The position numbers and the translations under genes were made by a program. 64,000 nt of DNA from Nematostella vectensis (Eukaryota; Cnidaria; Anthozoa; Actiniaria; Edwardsiidae), in the NCBI RefSeq assembly GCF_932526225.1, contig NC_064040.1, forward strand, positions 5,367,181 to 5,431,180, in the 5' to 3' direction. Positions within the stretch are counted from its first letter, which is position 1, and each line of letters opens with the position of its first letter. Positions 38,382 through 48,149 of the stretch are shown one piece after another. Under the pieces are notes generated by a model. It worked only from the letters and a program-made list of their open reading frames with translations. It was not told the DNA's origin and searched no databases.

Positions 38382-41300
38382 ACACAACTGCGAAAAGTCC
38401 ACTTCCAGTTAGCAATATACGTGCTTTTTGTAGACAAAACTATAAAGCAAAAGCGAATTAGGTTAAAAGGCATTCTAGATCACTCTAGTATGTCAAAAAT
38501 CTAAAATTCAAACGTCTTGTGAAAATGGCAGAAATAAATCCGTATAAATAAATCCGATTTTTATCAGAAATCTCCCCCCCCCCCCTCCCCCCCCCCACCC
38601 CTATCCTGGAAAAATTAGGTCCACTTTTTCGGATTTCGCACCCTCCCAAGAAAAATTATGGGTACGAGCCTTTAGAGTAACTATAGGTTTTTTGTGTATT
38701 GTGACAATTTGCAGTTTTCAGGCACTGCCTCTATAGTATTCTTTGTCCCGTGTTTAATGAATCACCAGCAAATGGTTGAAAATTAAATTAAAAGTAGAGC
38801 TACATATCATTTTTTTTTCGTGGGGCAATTCCCTGGAGGTGGTGGGGGTTGGGGGGGGGGGGGGGGGGGTCCTTCCCATGTCGACCAGATAGGGATGCTC
38901 ATAGTCTTTTAGGGATCAAACCCGGGCCTCAGGTATTTTTTAGATGCCCATAAACTCAGGGTCATGTTGAATTGTAAACAATAAACGATAACTTACAAAA
39001 AGGTCCAGCTTCTTTGTATTTTTTTGCGGCAATTTTTGCATAGTTAGCTAAGTAACGTAGTTTTTTTTTTTACTTTACAGGAGTTAGATATCAAGATGCA
39101 TGCCGTGAAGGGAGTCGGCAAGGATCACGCAAAGTTCTCTCCTGTAGGCAAGTGGAATAGATTAAAGATTCATGACCGCCATAATCATTCGTAGATACGA
39201 TATTCATAATCATTCATAGATACGATATTCATAATCATTAATAGATACGATATTCAATCATTCGCATAGATACGATATTCATTATTATCCCTAGATAAAA
39301 GTGGTAGAGTGCATGGAATCTTTATTTTATTTTTATAAACGCCAAAATCATTCATAGATACGATCTTCTTACACATTTGTAGATACGATCTCCATAATTA
39401 TTACTAGATACGATCTCCATAATTATTACTAGATACGATCTTCATAATTATTACTAGATACGATCTTCATATTTATTACTAGATACGATCTTCATAATTA
39501 TTACTAGATACGATCTTCATAATTATTACTAGATACGATCTTCATAATTATTACTAGATACGATCTTCATACTTATTACTAGATACGATCTTCATAATTA
39601 TTACTAGATACGATCTTCATAATTATTACTAGATACGATCTCCATAATTATTACTAGATACGATCTCCATAATTATTACTAGATACGATCTCCATAATTA
39701 TTACTAGATACGATCTTCATAATTATTACTAGATACGATCTTCATAACTATTACTAGATACGATCTTCATAATTATTACTAGATGCGATCTTCATAATTA
39801 TTACTAGATACGATCTTCATAATTATTACTAGATACGATCTCCATAATTATTACTGGATACGATCTCCATAATTATTACTAGATACGATCTTCATAATTA
39901 TTACTAGATACGATCTTCATAATTATTACTAGATACGATCTTCATAATTATTACTAGATACGATCTTCATAATTATTACTAGATACGATCTTCATAATTA
40001 TTACTAGATACGATCTCCATAATTATTACTAGATACGATCTCCATAATTATTACTAGATACGATCTCCATAATTATTACTAGATACGATCTTCCTAATTA
40101 TTACTAGATACGATCTTCCTAATTATTACTAGATACGATCTTCCTAATTATTACTAGATACGATCTTCCTAATTATTACTAGATACGATCTTCCTAATTA
40201 TTACTAGATACGATCTTCCTAATTATTACTAGATACGATCTTCCTAATTATTACCAGATACGATCTTCCTAATTATTACCAGGTACGATCTTCCTAATTA
40301 TTACCAGATACGATCTTCCTAATTATTACTAGATACGATCTCCATAATTATTACTAGATACGATCTCCATAATTATTACTAGATACGATCTCCATAATTA
40401 TTACTAGATACGATCTCCATAATTATTACTAGATACGATCTCCATAATTATTACTAGATACGATCTCCATAATTATTACTAGATACGATCTCCATAATTA
40501 TTACTAGATACGATCTCCATAATTATTACTAGATACGATCTCCATAATTATTGCTAGATACGATCTCCATAATTATTGCTAGATACGATCTCCATAATTA
40601 TTGCTAGATACGATCTCCATAATTATTGCTAGATACGATCTCCATAATTATTGCTAGATACGATCTCCATAATTATTGCTAGATACGATCTCCATAATTA
40701 TTGCTAGATACGATCTCCATAATTATTGCTAGATACGATCTCCATAATTATTGCTAGATACGATCTCCATAATTATTGCTAGATACGATCTCCATAATTA
40801 TTGCTAGATACGATCTCCATAATTATTGCTAGATACGATCTCCATAATTATTGCTAGATACGATCTCCATAATTATTGCTAGATACGATCTCCATAATTA
40901 TTGCTAGATACGATCTTCCTAATTATTGCTAGATACGATCTTCCTAATTATTGCTAGATACGATCTTCCTAATTATTACTAGATACGATCTTCCTAATTA
41001 TTACTGGATACGATCTCCATAATTATTACTAGATACGATCTCCATAATTATTACTAGATACGATCTCCATAATTATTACTAGATACGATCTCCATAATTA
41101 TTGCTAGATACGATCTCCATAATTATTGCTAGATACGATCTCCATAATTATTGCTAGATACGATCTCCATAATTATTGCTAGATACGATCTCCATAATTA
41201 TTGCTAGATACGATCTCCATAATTATTACTAGATACGATCTCCATAATTATTACTAGATACGATCTTCATAATTATTACTAGATACGATCTTCATAATTA

Positions 41301-43750
41301 TTACTAGATACGATCTTCATAATTATTACTAGATACGATCTTCATAATCAATCTCTGCCAAAAGCACACTTATATCCTTCAAGCAGGCCGATCTATCCTG
41401 ACAGAATGCATCATCTTAATTTTTTTCTTTTGCACAGCTACAGCCTCGTACCGTCTTTTACCCGAAATCACACTCCTAAAACCTTGCGAGGACGAACTCG
41501 CGGACAAACTTGCTGCGTGCTTCTCCCCTGGTGTCATCAAGGTCAACACTGTCAATGGTGAGAGCAAAATGGGACAAAAGTAGACCATGTTTGGGCTTGT
41601 AGGTCTATGGTAAAACTATATACTAGTGGTTATTTATCTCATATTTAATTTACCTTATAAAAAATGGGAAAAGGTGCTTTCTATAAAAAAATATATAAGT
41701 AAAAAAAATCGAAGTGCTTTTTATATCGAGATTGATCAGATACAATAAGAAGTGTTGTGCACCATTGCGATCTGATTTAATAAGCGTTTATGCACCGTCT
41801 TTTAATGGATTGAATTGAAGTTATACAAAGTCAAAAGTCTTGCTGCTTTGATTTTCCGCGCGCTCGAGGTTTGTTTACACATCTTATAATAAGATCTTTA
41901 ATAAAATTTTCTCCTCTACGATGATATTTTTGTGGATAGACTTATGACTGGTTTTTTTGAGAGACACGGAGGTCTGAAGGTCATATGTCCTTTTTGCTGC
42001 GGGAAATAAAATTATTTTTGTGCTTCTGTAGAATCTTGAAAATGGCGCCTTTGCGAGTGTGATCCGCTTACAAAAACGCGTGAGTCAGAACTTTTCTATC
42101 CTGTTGCACACCTCCTCTCCGGCAATGTGTTGAAATGGCGTGGTTTCGGAGTTTTCTAGCTCGGCCGATTTTTCGTAAAACCTGTCTGATTACGCTGATC
42201 TCCACGCCCTAGGCTCATGAGGCATGCGAATACCTATAGTGCTCTCATCCTTTAAGTACTGTTATTATTGTCCCAAAGGTGTGAAACAAGCAACTGTGAT
42301 CAACCCCCGACTGGATACTTGCAGTAGGGAAGTCCTGAGGCATGATGATCTGAAAGACCGAGTCGAGCTTTCTCGAGTGCGTGACCACTTTATCTGTGAG
42401 TATAGTACTTAGAAATGTGACCTTACAGGGACAAAACATCCATCTACTCTCTACCAACTTTTCTACCCACTCTAGTTTGTAGTCTTCTAAAAAAAATAGC
42501 ATTATGATCAATATTGCATGGGGGAAACCATAGCATTGTAAAAAAATTTCTATACTGGATTTTACGATGGCGTTCCTTTGTCCCGGAGGAAATACAGTGA
42601 AACTTATAAGAGATAATCTTGATTTTACGGTATTGGATAGAGCGATATTCTCTATTTTCCGATACAAATCTGTTTTCCCGAGCGTAATTTTTACATCGAT
42701 ACAACGATATAATTGACTCTGTCTATCAACAAAGAGAGAAAAACTCAAGACACCACACACGTACAGTTTAGTTAATCTATTTTTTGACTTGACAGTTCTT
42801 GTTAAATACAGATTACAGTCTTACAGAGAGTGACTGAACAGTACAGTTACAATATTATTATTATTTTTTTTAATTGATAATTAACCCGACCTCGCTACAA
42901 CGATATGGATTTTACTTTATATCGTAAAATTAAAATCGAGGACCTCTGCAACGATGCCTTTATTTTTCGATACATTTTCTTTCGGTTCCCCGAGGCATAT
43001 ACTAAATCTAGGTTCCACTGTATCGTAGGTAAGCAAAGTTAACTAAGGCTGTACCAGGCTGTGTGACTAGCGCTTTCTAAAGTGCTTAGTTGTCTTGAGT
43101 AAAATCGTTCAAATGCAATTTAAAAAAACATCTAAAACAATTTCTATTTTTATATATAAGTTCAGCCAAATATGCCGCAGACATTATATTTCCGCGTTTT
43201 CATTTATAAGTACTAACGGTAAAAAACATTGATATCCATTTTTTAACGTCTAATTTTCAGTTAAGGCTGGGCTGTTCTTATATTTGAAGCATTTTAAGGC
43301 TGAAAATGTTCTTTACGATGTTCTTATTTATATTTGTGAAAATATAATACGCAATTAATTTTTAGAAAAGAATCACACAAATGATTAAAATGTAGGTTTT
43401 AGATCATTGTGTAACATTATTAGTGTATATATTAGTGAAAATATAATACGCAATGATTTTGTAGAAAAGAATCACACAAATGATCAAAATTTAGGTTTAA
43501 GATCTTTGTGTAATATTTTATATTAATTAGTTTATCAAATTAAAATGAGCGATAACTCAACCCGAGAATAAGGTCACAACAGCAAGTGTATCGCCATTTT
43601 GCCTAATTCATCTTTCCTTTATTTGTTCTAGTCTCCGTAGAGTCTATAGGCGCTCTTCGGCCCGAAGTTTTAGTCTGCGAAGCGATCAAAGTCCTTATCA
43701 GCAAATGCCGACAGTTTATTAGTGAACTGGATAACAATATGGAAACGTAG
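28896..43750 (+). CDS. POLR1C: RNA polymerases I and III subunit RPAC1 (AC40)
   Basis: Twelve exons give a complete 343-residue protein: 28896-28955, 29037-29108, 29584-29691, 30107-30169, 30246-30315, 30646-30765, 31388-31437, 38224-38289, 39081-39147, 41438-41557, 42279-42395 and 43632-43750. All phases join and the length is close to the usual 340-350. RPAC1 is the alpha-like subunit that pairs with AC19 in assembly of Pol I and Pol III. Diagnostic stretches are [87 protein letters not shown] and SRVRDHFIF. The start fits [13 protein letters not shown] after CCAAA. Intron 7 (6.8 kb) holds an antisense gene. Intron 9 (39148-41437) begins GCAAGT, a GC donor, and is filled by a minisatellite. 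Confidence 0.97.
31438..32690. other. Proximal part of POLR1C intron 7
   Basis: No gene seen. Sequence from 31440 (GTTGCGTTAGGTTCCCGTG) to about 31840 has the look of a repeat or solo LTR, but I could not define both ends. Confidence 0.3.
32700..33490. repeat. Inverted repeat pair with GGACCCGAAACGATCC motifs
   Basis: The left arm (about 32707-32845) contains GGACCCGAAATGATCC, GACCCGAAACGATCCCC and GGAATTGCAGTAATGGACAA. The right arm (about 33390-33480) holds the reverse complements in mirror order. About 550 bases lie between them, giving a fold-back arrangement inside POLR1C intron 7, next to the antisense LicD gene. Confidence 0.65.
33710..34672 (-). CDS. LicD-family protein 1, nested antisense in POLR1C intron 7
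   Basis: Single exon, 320 residues from the chosen ATG at 34672; an in-frame ATG at 34723 would add 17. The chosen start gives a short basic cytoplasmic tail and a signal anchor ([15 protein letters not shown], residues about 11-28), that is, a type II membrane protein as expected for a Golgi enzyme. The LicD domain (related to fukutin and bacterial LicD, a nucleotidyltransferase-fold sugar/phosphocholine-phosphate transferase family) begins near residue 125: [20 protein letters not shown], then the metal-binding DSDADIEIP with its DxD at about 160, then [14 protein letters not shown] and a cysteine-rich [16 protein letters not shown] paralogue lies at 45285-46187, just beyond POLR1C. Both are intronless. 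The transferred group is unknown. Confidence 0.93.
   Translation of the reverse strand: MISNLMRKQRVLFLCLLLCILLVTFINLGALKTPTRFLVSQGRPRTQHDTDLLLPESVQAENTNMSRTFCSMTYEHGPMCPSLYIDIEGSTCEWRNASQTAWNCSDIRTAAATDLRQAQLAMTRMLRVFDLVCRKHKIKYWITSATLLGAARHKGFIPWDSDADIEIPLEDYERFFKIASQDLPEDIFFQNSESDVNLRPDNESYERMKYKDIGLYRRTYNPRLRDRNSCYKYCLAHGCTWHDGLMVDMYVVEKAPKSYFPLKELVFEGFNLVVPNNWKSVLKNKYGSGYMDVPGEGSENRFRWDWPDPIHSCESLAKKS
34673..38009. other. Distal part of POLR1C intron 7
   Basis: Upstream region of the antisense LicD gene, then AT-rich sequence. No further exon or gene recognised. Confidence 0.45.
38010..38205. repeat. Tandem repeat (CTCTATGGTAACATTAC)
   Basis: About ten imperfect units of 17-20 bases, TCTATGATAACATTACC with variants, ending about 20 bases before POLR1C exon 8. 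The pyrimidine/AC mix directly precedes the exon's acceptor. Confidence 0.8.
38340..38870. repeat. Poly-C/poly-G-cored dispersed repeats in POLR1C intron 8
   Basis: GGCCTGTAC followed by a C run (38350-38368), a CA microsatellite, then a second C-rich tract near 38574-38596 and GGATTTCGCACCCTCCCAAG to GGGTACGAGCC. The same sequence appears inverted just left of the assembly gap at about 17570-17690. A G run lies at 38851-38869. Confidence 0.55.
39182..41351. repeat. 25-bp minisatellite in POLR1C intron 9, about 2.2 kb
   Basis: Unit TAGATACGATCTTCATAATTATTAC, period 25, about 85 copies. Blocks of variants (CTTCAT, CTCCAT, CTTCCT; TTACT or TTGCT) form runs, as expected from local unit duplication. 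The array starts about 35 bases after the GC donor of intron 9 and ends about 85 bases before the acceptor. There are no spacers, so this is not a CRISPR array. Confidence 0.97.
42545..43022. mobile_element. pogo/Tigger-like MITE copy in POLR1C intron 11
   Basis: Ends with AAATCTAGGTTCCACTGTA, the reverse complement of the left terminus of the copy at 12673. Shared internal text includes GGAGGAAATACAGTGAAA, TTGATTTTACGGTATTGGAT and GTCTATCAACA. CAACGATA words recur throughout. Long antisense frames here are repeat-derived. Confidence 0.6.
43237..43505. mobile_element. Degenerate MITE, TTATAAGAACGT family (copy 3)
   Basis: Shares AACGTCTAATTTTCAGTTAAGGC and TTTTAAGGCTGAAAATGTTC with the copies at 7679 and 10568, but the right half is a local tandem duplication of AAAATATAATACGCAAT through ATTTAGGTTTAAGATC. 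Terminal repeats are eroded. It ends shortly before the last POLR1C exon. Confidence 0.6.
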
Positions 43751-45284
43751 GAAGAGGTTTAGCTGAACCTTGGTCCTCTGTCAAATGGCTGGACCAGTAG
43801 GATAGAAGAGCCATGGAAGGTTACAAAGAACGTATTACCAATAGAGTCCATGGTTGTTACATGATGTTTGACCACAAACACCGACAAAAAATAACAACAA
43901 CAAGAAATAACACACATACATCACTTTTGTTTAATGCGTTAAATATTGATCCATAAATAATGCGTTAAATAATGAGCCATACATTCACTGTACCATCTTT
44001 GGCATCTAGGGGGTAATGGGGAGCCTTTATCCTTAGCCCTCGCGATAGACCCTCACTCGCGATAGACCCTCCCCTTGGCCCACGTGAAGACCCTAGCTCG
44101 GCACCTTATACATTTCATAGAAAATAGGCCCGCAAAGCGAGCATGTGGCTACTGTAATTCATTCGCAATTTTTTTAGATTTTCAGTATTTAAACACAAAC
44201 GGACTCATTAACTCATTAATTCGAAATCAACAAATCTAATATTATTTCCAACAAATAAATGTAACAATATTTCAAAACATAGATGAATAATCCGCACAAA
44301 GCAGAAAATCAAAGTCCCAAAATAAATGTCTTTGCGCCAATAAGAGATTGGGGTTTATGCATTTTTGTGGTGATTCATTTGAAGCTTCATGCTTGCCCCG
44401 ATAGACAATACTAGCCCTTTCCCCCAAAAGGGTTCTAGCATTTGTTTTCGCTCCCAAAGGGCGTCTCGTAAGACACATTTCGTAACTTGTGAGGAAACCT
44501 TTGCTTCCAAAGCGGAATAGTATGCAGATTGACAGTTCTTCTTGTTCTAGGTTGTTCTCAAAATCACATCTCCACAATCTCATCGTTCGTCGGCTGCAAT
44601 CTTGGATTGCTCGCTTGGAAAGCTTAAGCACAAATTTAGAATCAAAACTCTTTCTTGAAGATGTAGTAAACCTTAAATATGCTTGACGAAATAGCAAAGG
44701 ATACAGTGCTTGAATGCTGTACCTGACAGTTGGCAAAAAATAACAAGAAATTGTCTCAAACATACCGTGTGAATTTACGAGCACAAGTCGGGATGAAGCA
44801 TAAACCATGTGCGACTCGAAAAATTAGTTATTTGATCGATATCATTACGTTTGCTTTGCAAATCGATTTGATAAGTATTCGGACCTGCATTCGGCCATAT
44901 CGACTATTAGGGGAAATGATACCAGTTTTGTTATTGGTTAGTTTTTTGCCGAAAGAAATTAATCAATATCAGCTGTATTGTGATTGGCTGAATAGAGCCA
45001 ATAGAAGACGCGCTTTGAATAGCTATTTAATATTCCGTTTCTTACACCATATTACACTCATCTCGATGACATAACTATCGCATTAGCCACTAAAAAAAGT
45101 AAACTTGCACGTAAGAGAAAAAGTTCTCTGGAGATCAGTTTCGAGTTATTGGGAAATGCAAACCGTTAGTCTTTTGTTTTCCATTCCGCTAGGAGTGCAA
45201 GGATATAATTTCTTTCTTGTTTTTAAGCAAAACTAACCCCCTTTGAACACTTTTCATTTTAATGAGATCTATGACATGTGATTC
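43751..45284. other. Intergenic stretch between POLR1C and LicD gene 2
   Basis: Presumed 3' UTRs of two convergent genes; an AATAAA on the plus strand near 44254 may end POLR1C. An open minus-strand frame at 44272-44808 (178 codons) has no recognisable features. Confidence 0.45.
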
Positions 45285-46187
45285 TCACATAGTCACCTTG
45301 CGAAGCGCTTCGCAGTCGTGTAGGCAGTCTGATTTCTCATCAGGGACCATGTCCGACACTCTCGGGATGGTCATGAAGTCTTCGCCATACTTGCTTTCCA
45401 AAATATCTTTCCAGTTATTCGGGGCATATAGGGGAAACCCCTCGAATTCCATTTCTTTAAGAGGGAAAACCCCGCTTGTGTCACCCAGTGTGTCCTCAGC
45501 AATAAACACATCGATCATAATCCCATCATGCCATTTGCACCCATACTCGAGACAGTAACCTACGCAGCTCTTCCGGTCACGTAATCTCGGATTCCACGTC
45601 CTACGATACAAACCAACTACGGGATGCCTCAAGGGTCGCTCCTTGGCCGGGTCCCCTGGTCTTAGGAATGGGTCGGACTCTGAGTTCTGGAAGAACACAT
45701 CCCTTGGGAACTCTTGCGAATGGTTAGTGAACAGCTTGATGTAATCTTCTAATGGCATCTCAATATCTGCATCGCCATCCCATGGGATAAAGCCCCTATG
45801 TCGTACAGCGCCCAGTAAGGTCCCGGATGTCAACCAGTACTTGAGACCATTACTTCTCGCGATTTGGTCGAAGATCCTGAGCATTCGTGTTAGAACAAGC
45901 TGTGAGCACCTGACCGAGCTGGACCCCGTGTGTCGAATATCCGGGCAGTCAAAGCCTTCCTTTCCCAAGTTGCACTTCCCGCCAAGTTCTCTGTACGATC
46001 TTGGACACATCTCTCCGAACGGAATTTTCATCTCGCAAACGTTATCGTTGAAAACCCTTTCCCTTCTATGATAAGCCTGCATGGTGGGCGTCTGGGTGAG
46101 CGGTTCGCGTGGTAGCAGAACCACGTAAACTACTAACAATATGGCGGCGAATAAGGGGAGTCTTTTGAAGCACAGTAAGCCATACAT
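45285..46187 (-). CDS. LicD-family protein 2
   Basis: Single exon, 300 residues from the ATG at 46187. An upstream in-frame ATG at 46292 would add 35 residues without a sensible signal, so the downstream start is preferred. Residues 1-9 are basic, followed by a membrane anchor (LFAAILLVVYVVLL), giving type II topology. The domain reads YWLTSGTLLGAVRHRGFIPW, DGDADIEMP (DxD metal site at about 138), QNSESDPFLRPGD, GLYRRTWNPRLRDR, CVGYCLEYGCKWHDG and YAPNNWKDILESKYG. Every one of these blocks has a counterpart in the gene nested at 33710-34672, so the two are paralogues that bracket the 3' half of POLR1C. Likely a Golgi-located phospho-sugar-type transferase; substrate unknown. Confidence 0.93.
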   Translation of the reverse strand: MYGLLCFKRLPLFAAILLVVYVVLLPREPLTQTPTMQAYHRRERVFNDNVCEMKIPFGEMCPRSYRELGGKCNLGKEGFDCPDIRHTGSSSVRCSQLVLTRMLRIFDQIARSNGLKYWLTSGTLLGAVRHRGFIPWDGDADIEMPLEDYIKLFTNHSQEFPRDVFFQNSESDPFLRPGDPAKERPLRHPVVGLYRRTWNPRLRDRKSCVGYCLEYGCKWHDGIMIDVFIAEDTLGDTSGVFPLKEMEFEGFPLYAPNNWKDILESKYGEDFMTIPRVSDMVPDEKSDCLHDCEALRKVTM

Positions 46188-46384
46188 CGTGACTTCTTCA
46201 AATGGTTCAGCGAATACGATATCAGCAACACAGATTTGATATGAATTTGAATCTGACCAAAAACAACACATTTTTGTATGAAAGCATTCCAACGACTGGT
46301 CCCCAATTCCCCTAACAACTACGGCTTTTGAGTAAGGTTGTCTATTGTTTTTATATGTTTTTATTTCCGATGAAAAAAAAAAGC

Positions 46385-46870
46385 ATAAGAACTTTCAGAA
46401 AACAATCCCGATAGCTCAAAGACACCTTTTTCTTGATACAAGTTACCCTCCCGTATAAAAAATATTATGTACGATTTCTTTCGAAATCGGAGTCAGTGTT
46501 TGCCCATGCTTGCTTCCAACGACTGTTCCCGGGATCCCCTAGTAACTTTGTTTTTTGAGTAAGGTGTTCGTATTTCTATTGTTTTTGCATTCCTGATAAG
46601 CTAAAATAACATAAGAACTTTCAGAAAACAATCCCGATAGCTCAAAGACACCTTTTTCTTGATACAAGTTACCCTCCCGTATAAAAAATATTATGTACGA
46701 TTTCTTTCGAAATCGGAGTCAGTGTTTGCCCATGCTTGCTTCCAACGACTGTTCCCGGGATCCCCTAGTAACTTTGTTTTTTGAGTAAGGTGTTCGTATT
46801 TCTATTGTTTTTGCATTCCTGATGAATTAAAATTGCATAAGAACTTTCAGAAAACAATCCTGATAGCTCA
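46385..46870. repeat. Tandem repeat of about 224 bp upstream of LicD gene 2
   Basis: GAACTTTCAGAAAACAATCC recurs at about 46388, 46614 and 46838. The first two units are nearly identical and the third decays. A degenerate extra piece (TTCCAACGACTGGTCCCC) reaches to about 46285, into the presumed promoter/5' UTR of LicD gene 2. Confidence 0.85.
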
Positions 46871-47384
46871 AAGATATATATACACCTTTTTTAACTTAAT
46901 AGTTACCGCGTGTAAAAAAAAATAATTTTTACGCTTTATTTGGGAATCGCTAGCGCATGTTTGCTTGAAACATCATTATTTGATGTTATTAGTTGAGAAC
47001 AAGGCGATTGTTTGCTAAGCTGGATGACAATACAGTCATAGACCATCGATGATTTATTTACGCAAGTGTGTATCATTGTCCATGAAATTGTAGATAATAT
47101 TTTATTAGGGTCACTCCATTTGATTTGTTGTAAAATTGTAAAAAGAAGACCACAATAAAACTACTAAATTATTCTAAACAGAGTAATTAATAATTTTTAT
47201 TAAATTTGGTACAGTATGTTTGACCGTTTCTTGACGAAATACCATATTTTGAAATTCGCGTCTCGTAAACTAAAGGCACAGGACACGTGTGTCAAAACGG
47301 ATAAGGAAGGATTAGAACGAATGCAGAAAAGAAGGATTTAAGTACGTGTTTATTTTTCTAATGTGCTACATTTGAGGTCACGCC

Positions 47385-47697
47385 CGTAGCCAGGATTTTG
47401 AGCGGGCTGGTTCGTTTTTCTATTTCAGCGGACCAAATTTCCGGTATACCACTCTCCTCGCCTTATTACATTAGGTAATCAATCTTGTATTTAAAATGTC
47501 ATTAATATGGTGCTTTTTAACATATATCGATGATAATAAAGATAATTATTATAAAAATATTTTTATACTCATTTTAACGATATATTGATGTGCACGGTAT
47601 ATCTCCACCCAAACGTAATAAATTTTTGTTTGTTCTGAGCGGACCTTCAAGCCGGGTGGGAGGGTTCTTCCGGACCCCCCCTGGCTACGGACCTGGA
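47385..47697. mobile_element. GTAGCCAGG-terminus MITE, about 310 bp
   Basis: Starts CCCGTAGCCAGGATTTTGAGC and ends CCCCCTGGCTACGGACC, inverted termini like those of the element at 11970-12107. GAGCGG(G)CT and GAGCGGACC motifs sit inside the ends. No coding capacity. Confidence 0.6.
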
Positions 47698-48149
47698 GGT
47701 ACTATGCTATTCCTCTGTAAAACGAAAGGTATTTTCCAGCTATCATTTAATGGCTATAGAAATAATAGCGTAAGCAGCGATGACTAACAAAAATAGAACC
47801 CCAATAATTTAAACTCCCGCTATCTCAAACTCTCCAAATAACTTGCATTAACTTTTGAGCTCCCTTAGATACTATTTAAAATCATTTTTATTCAGATAAC
47901 TCTTCGCTTAATCCAAATGTTTTTTTTCTTTTCTCGGTTCGAATTAATAGGGCTCTACTGTTATTCTCTTTGGTTAAGACGATACGATGGACCTTGACCA
48001 GTTCCCCTTATTGTCGATTTCTACGGACGAATCAAAGTAGATTTCGTCTAACAAAACTAAATTATGAACACTATTAGTACTAGTAATCTACTGAAGGCCA
48101 CTTGTACATTCAGACATCATGTTGCGATGACCGCTGAATCACCTTGAGG

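Noticed and set aside
39182-41351. CRISPR-like regular repeat array
   Set aside because: The 25-bp units are directly adjacent without unique spacers, and the array lies in an intron of a eukaryotic gene. It is a minisatellite.
42245-42760. 171-codon minus-strand frame (and the 115-codon frame at 12776-13123)
   Set aside because: Both lie in copies of the same pogo-like repeat; the first also overlaps POLR1C exon 11 on the opposite strand. No recognisable domain.
44272-44808. 178-codon minus-strand frame between POLR1C and LicD gene 2
   Set aside because: No family features, no neighbouring splice signals that I could support, and the composition matches surrounding non-coding sequence; likely chance within a 3' region.
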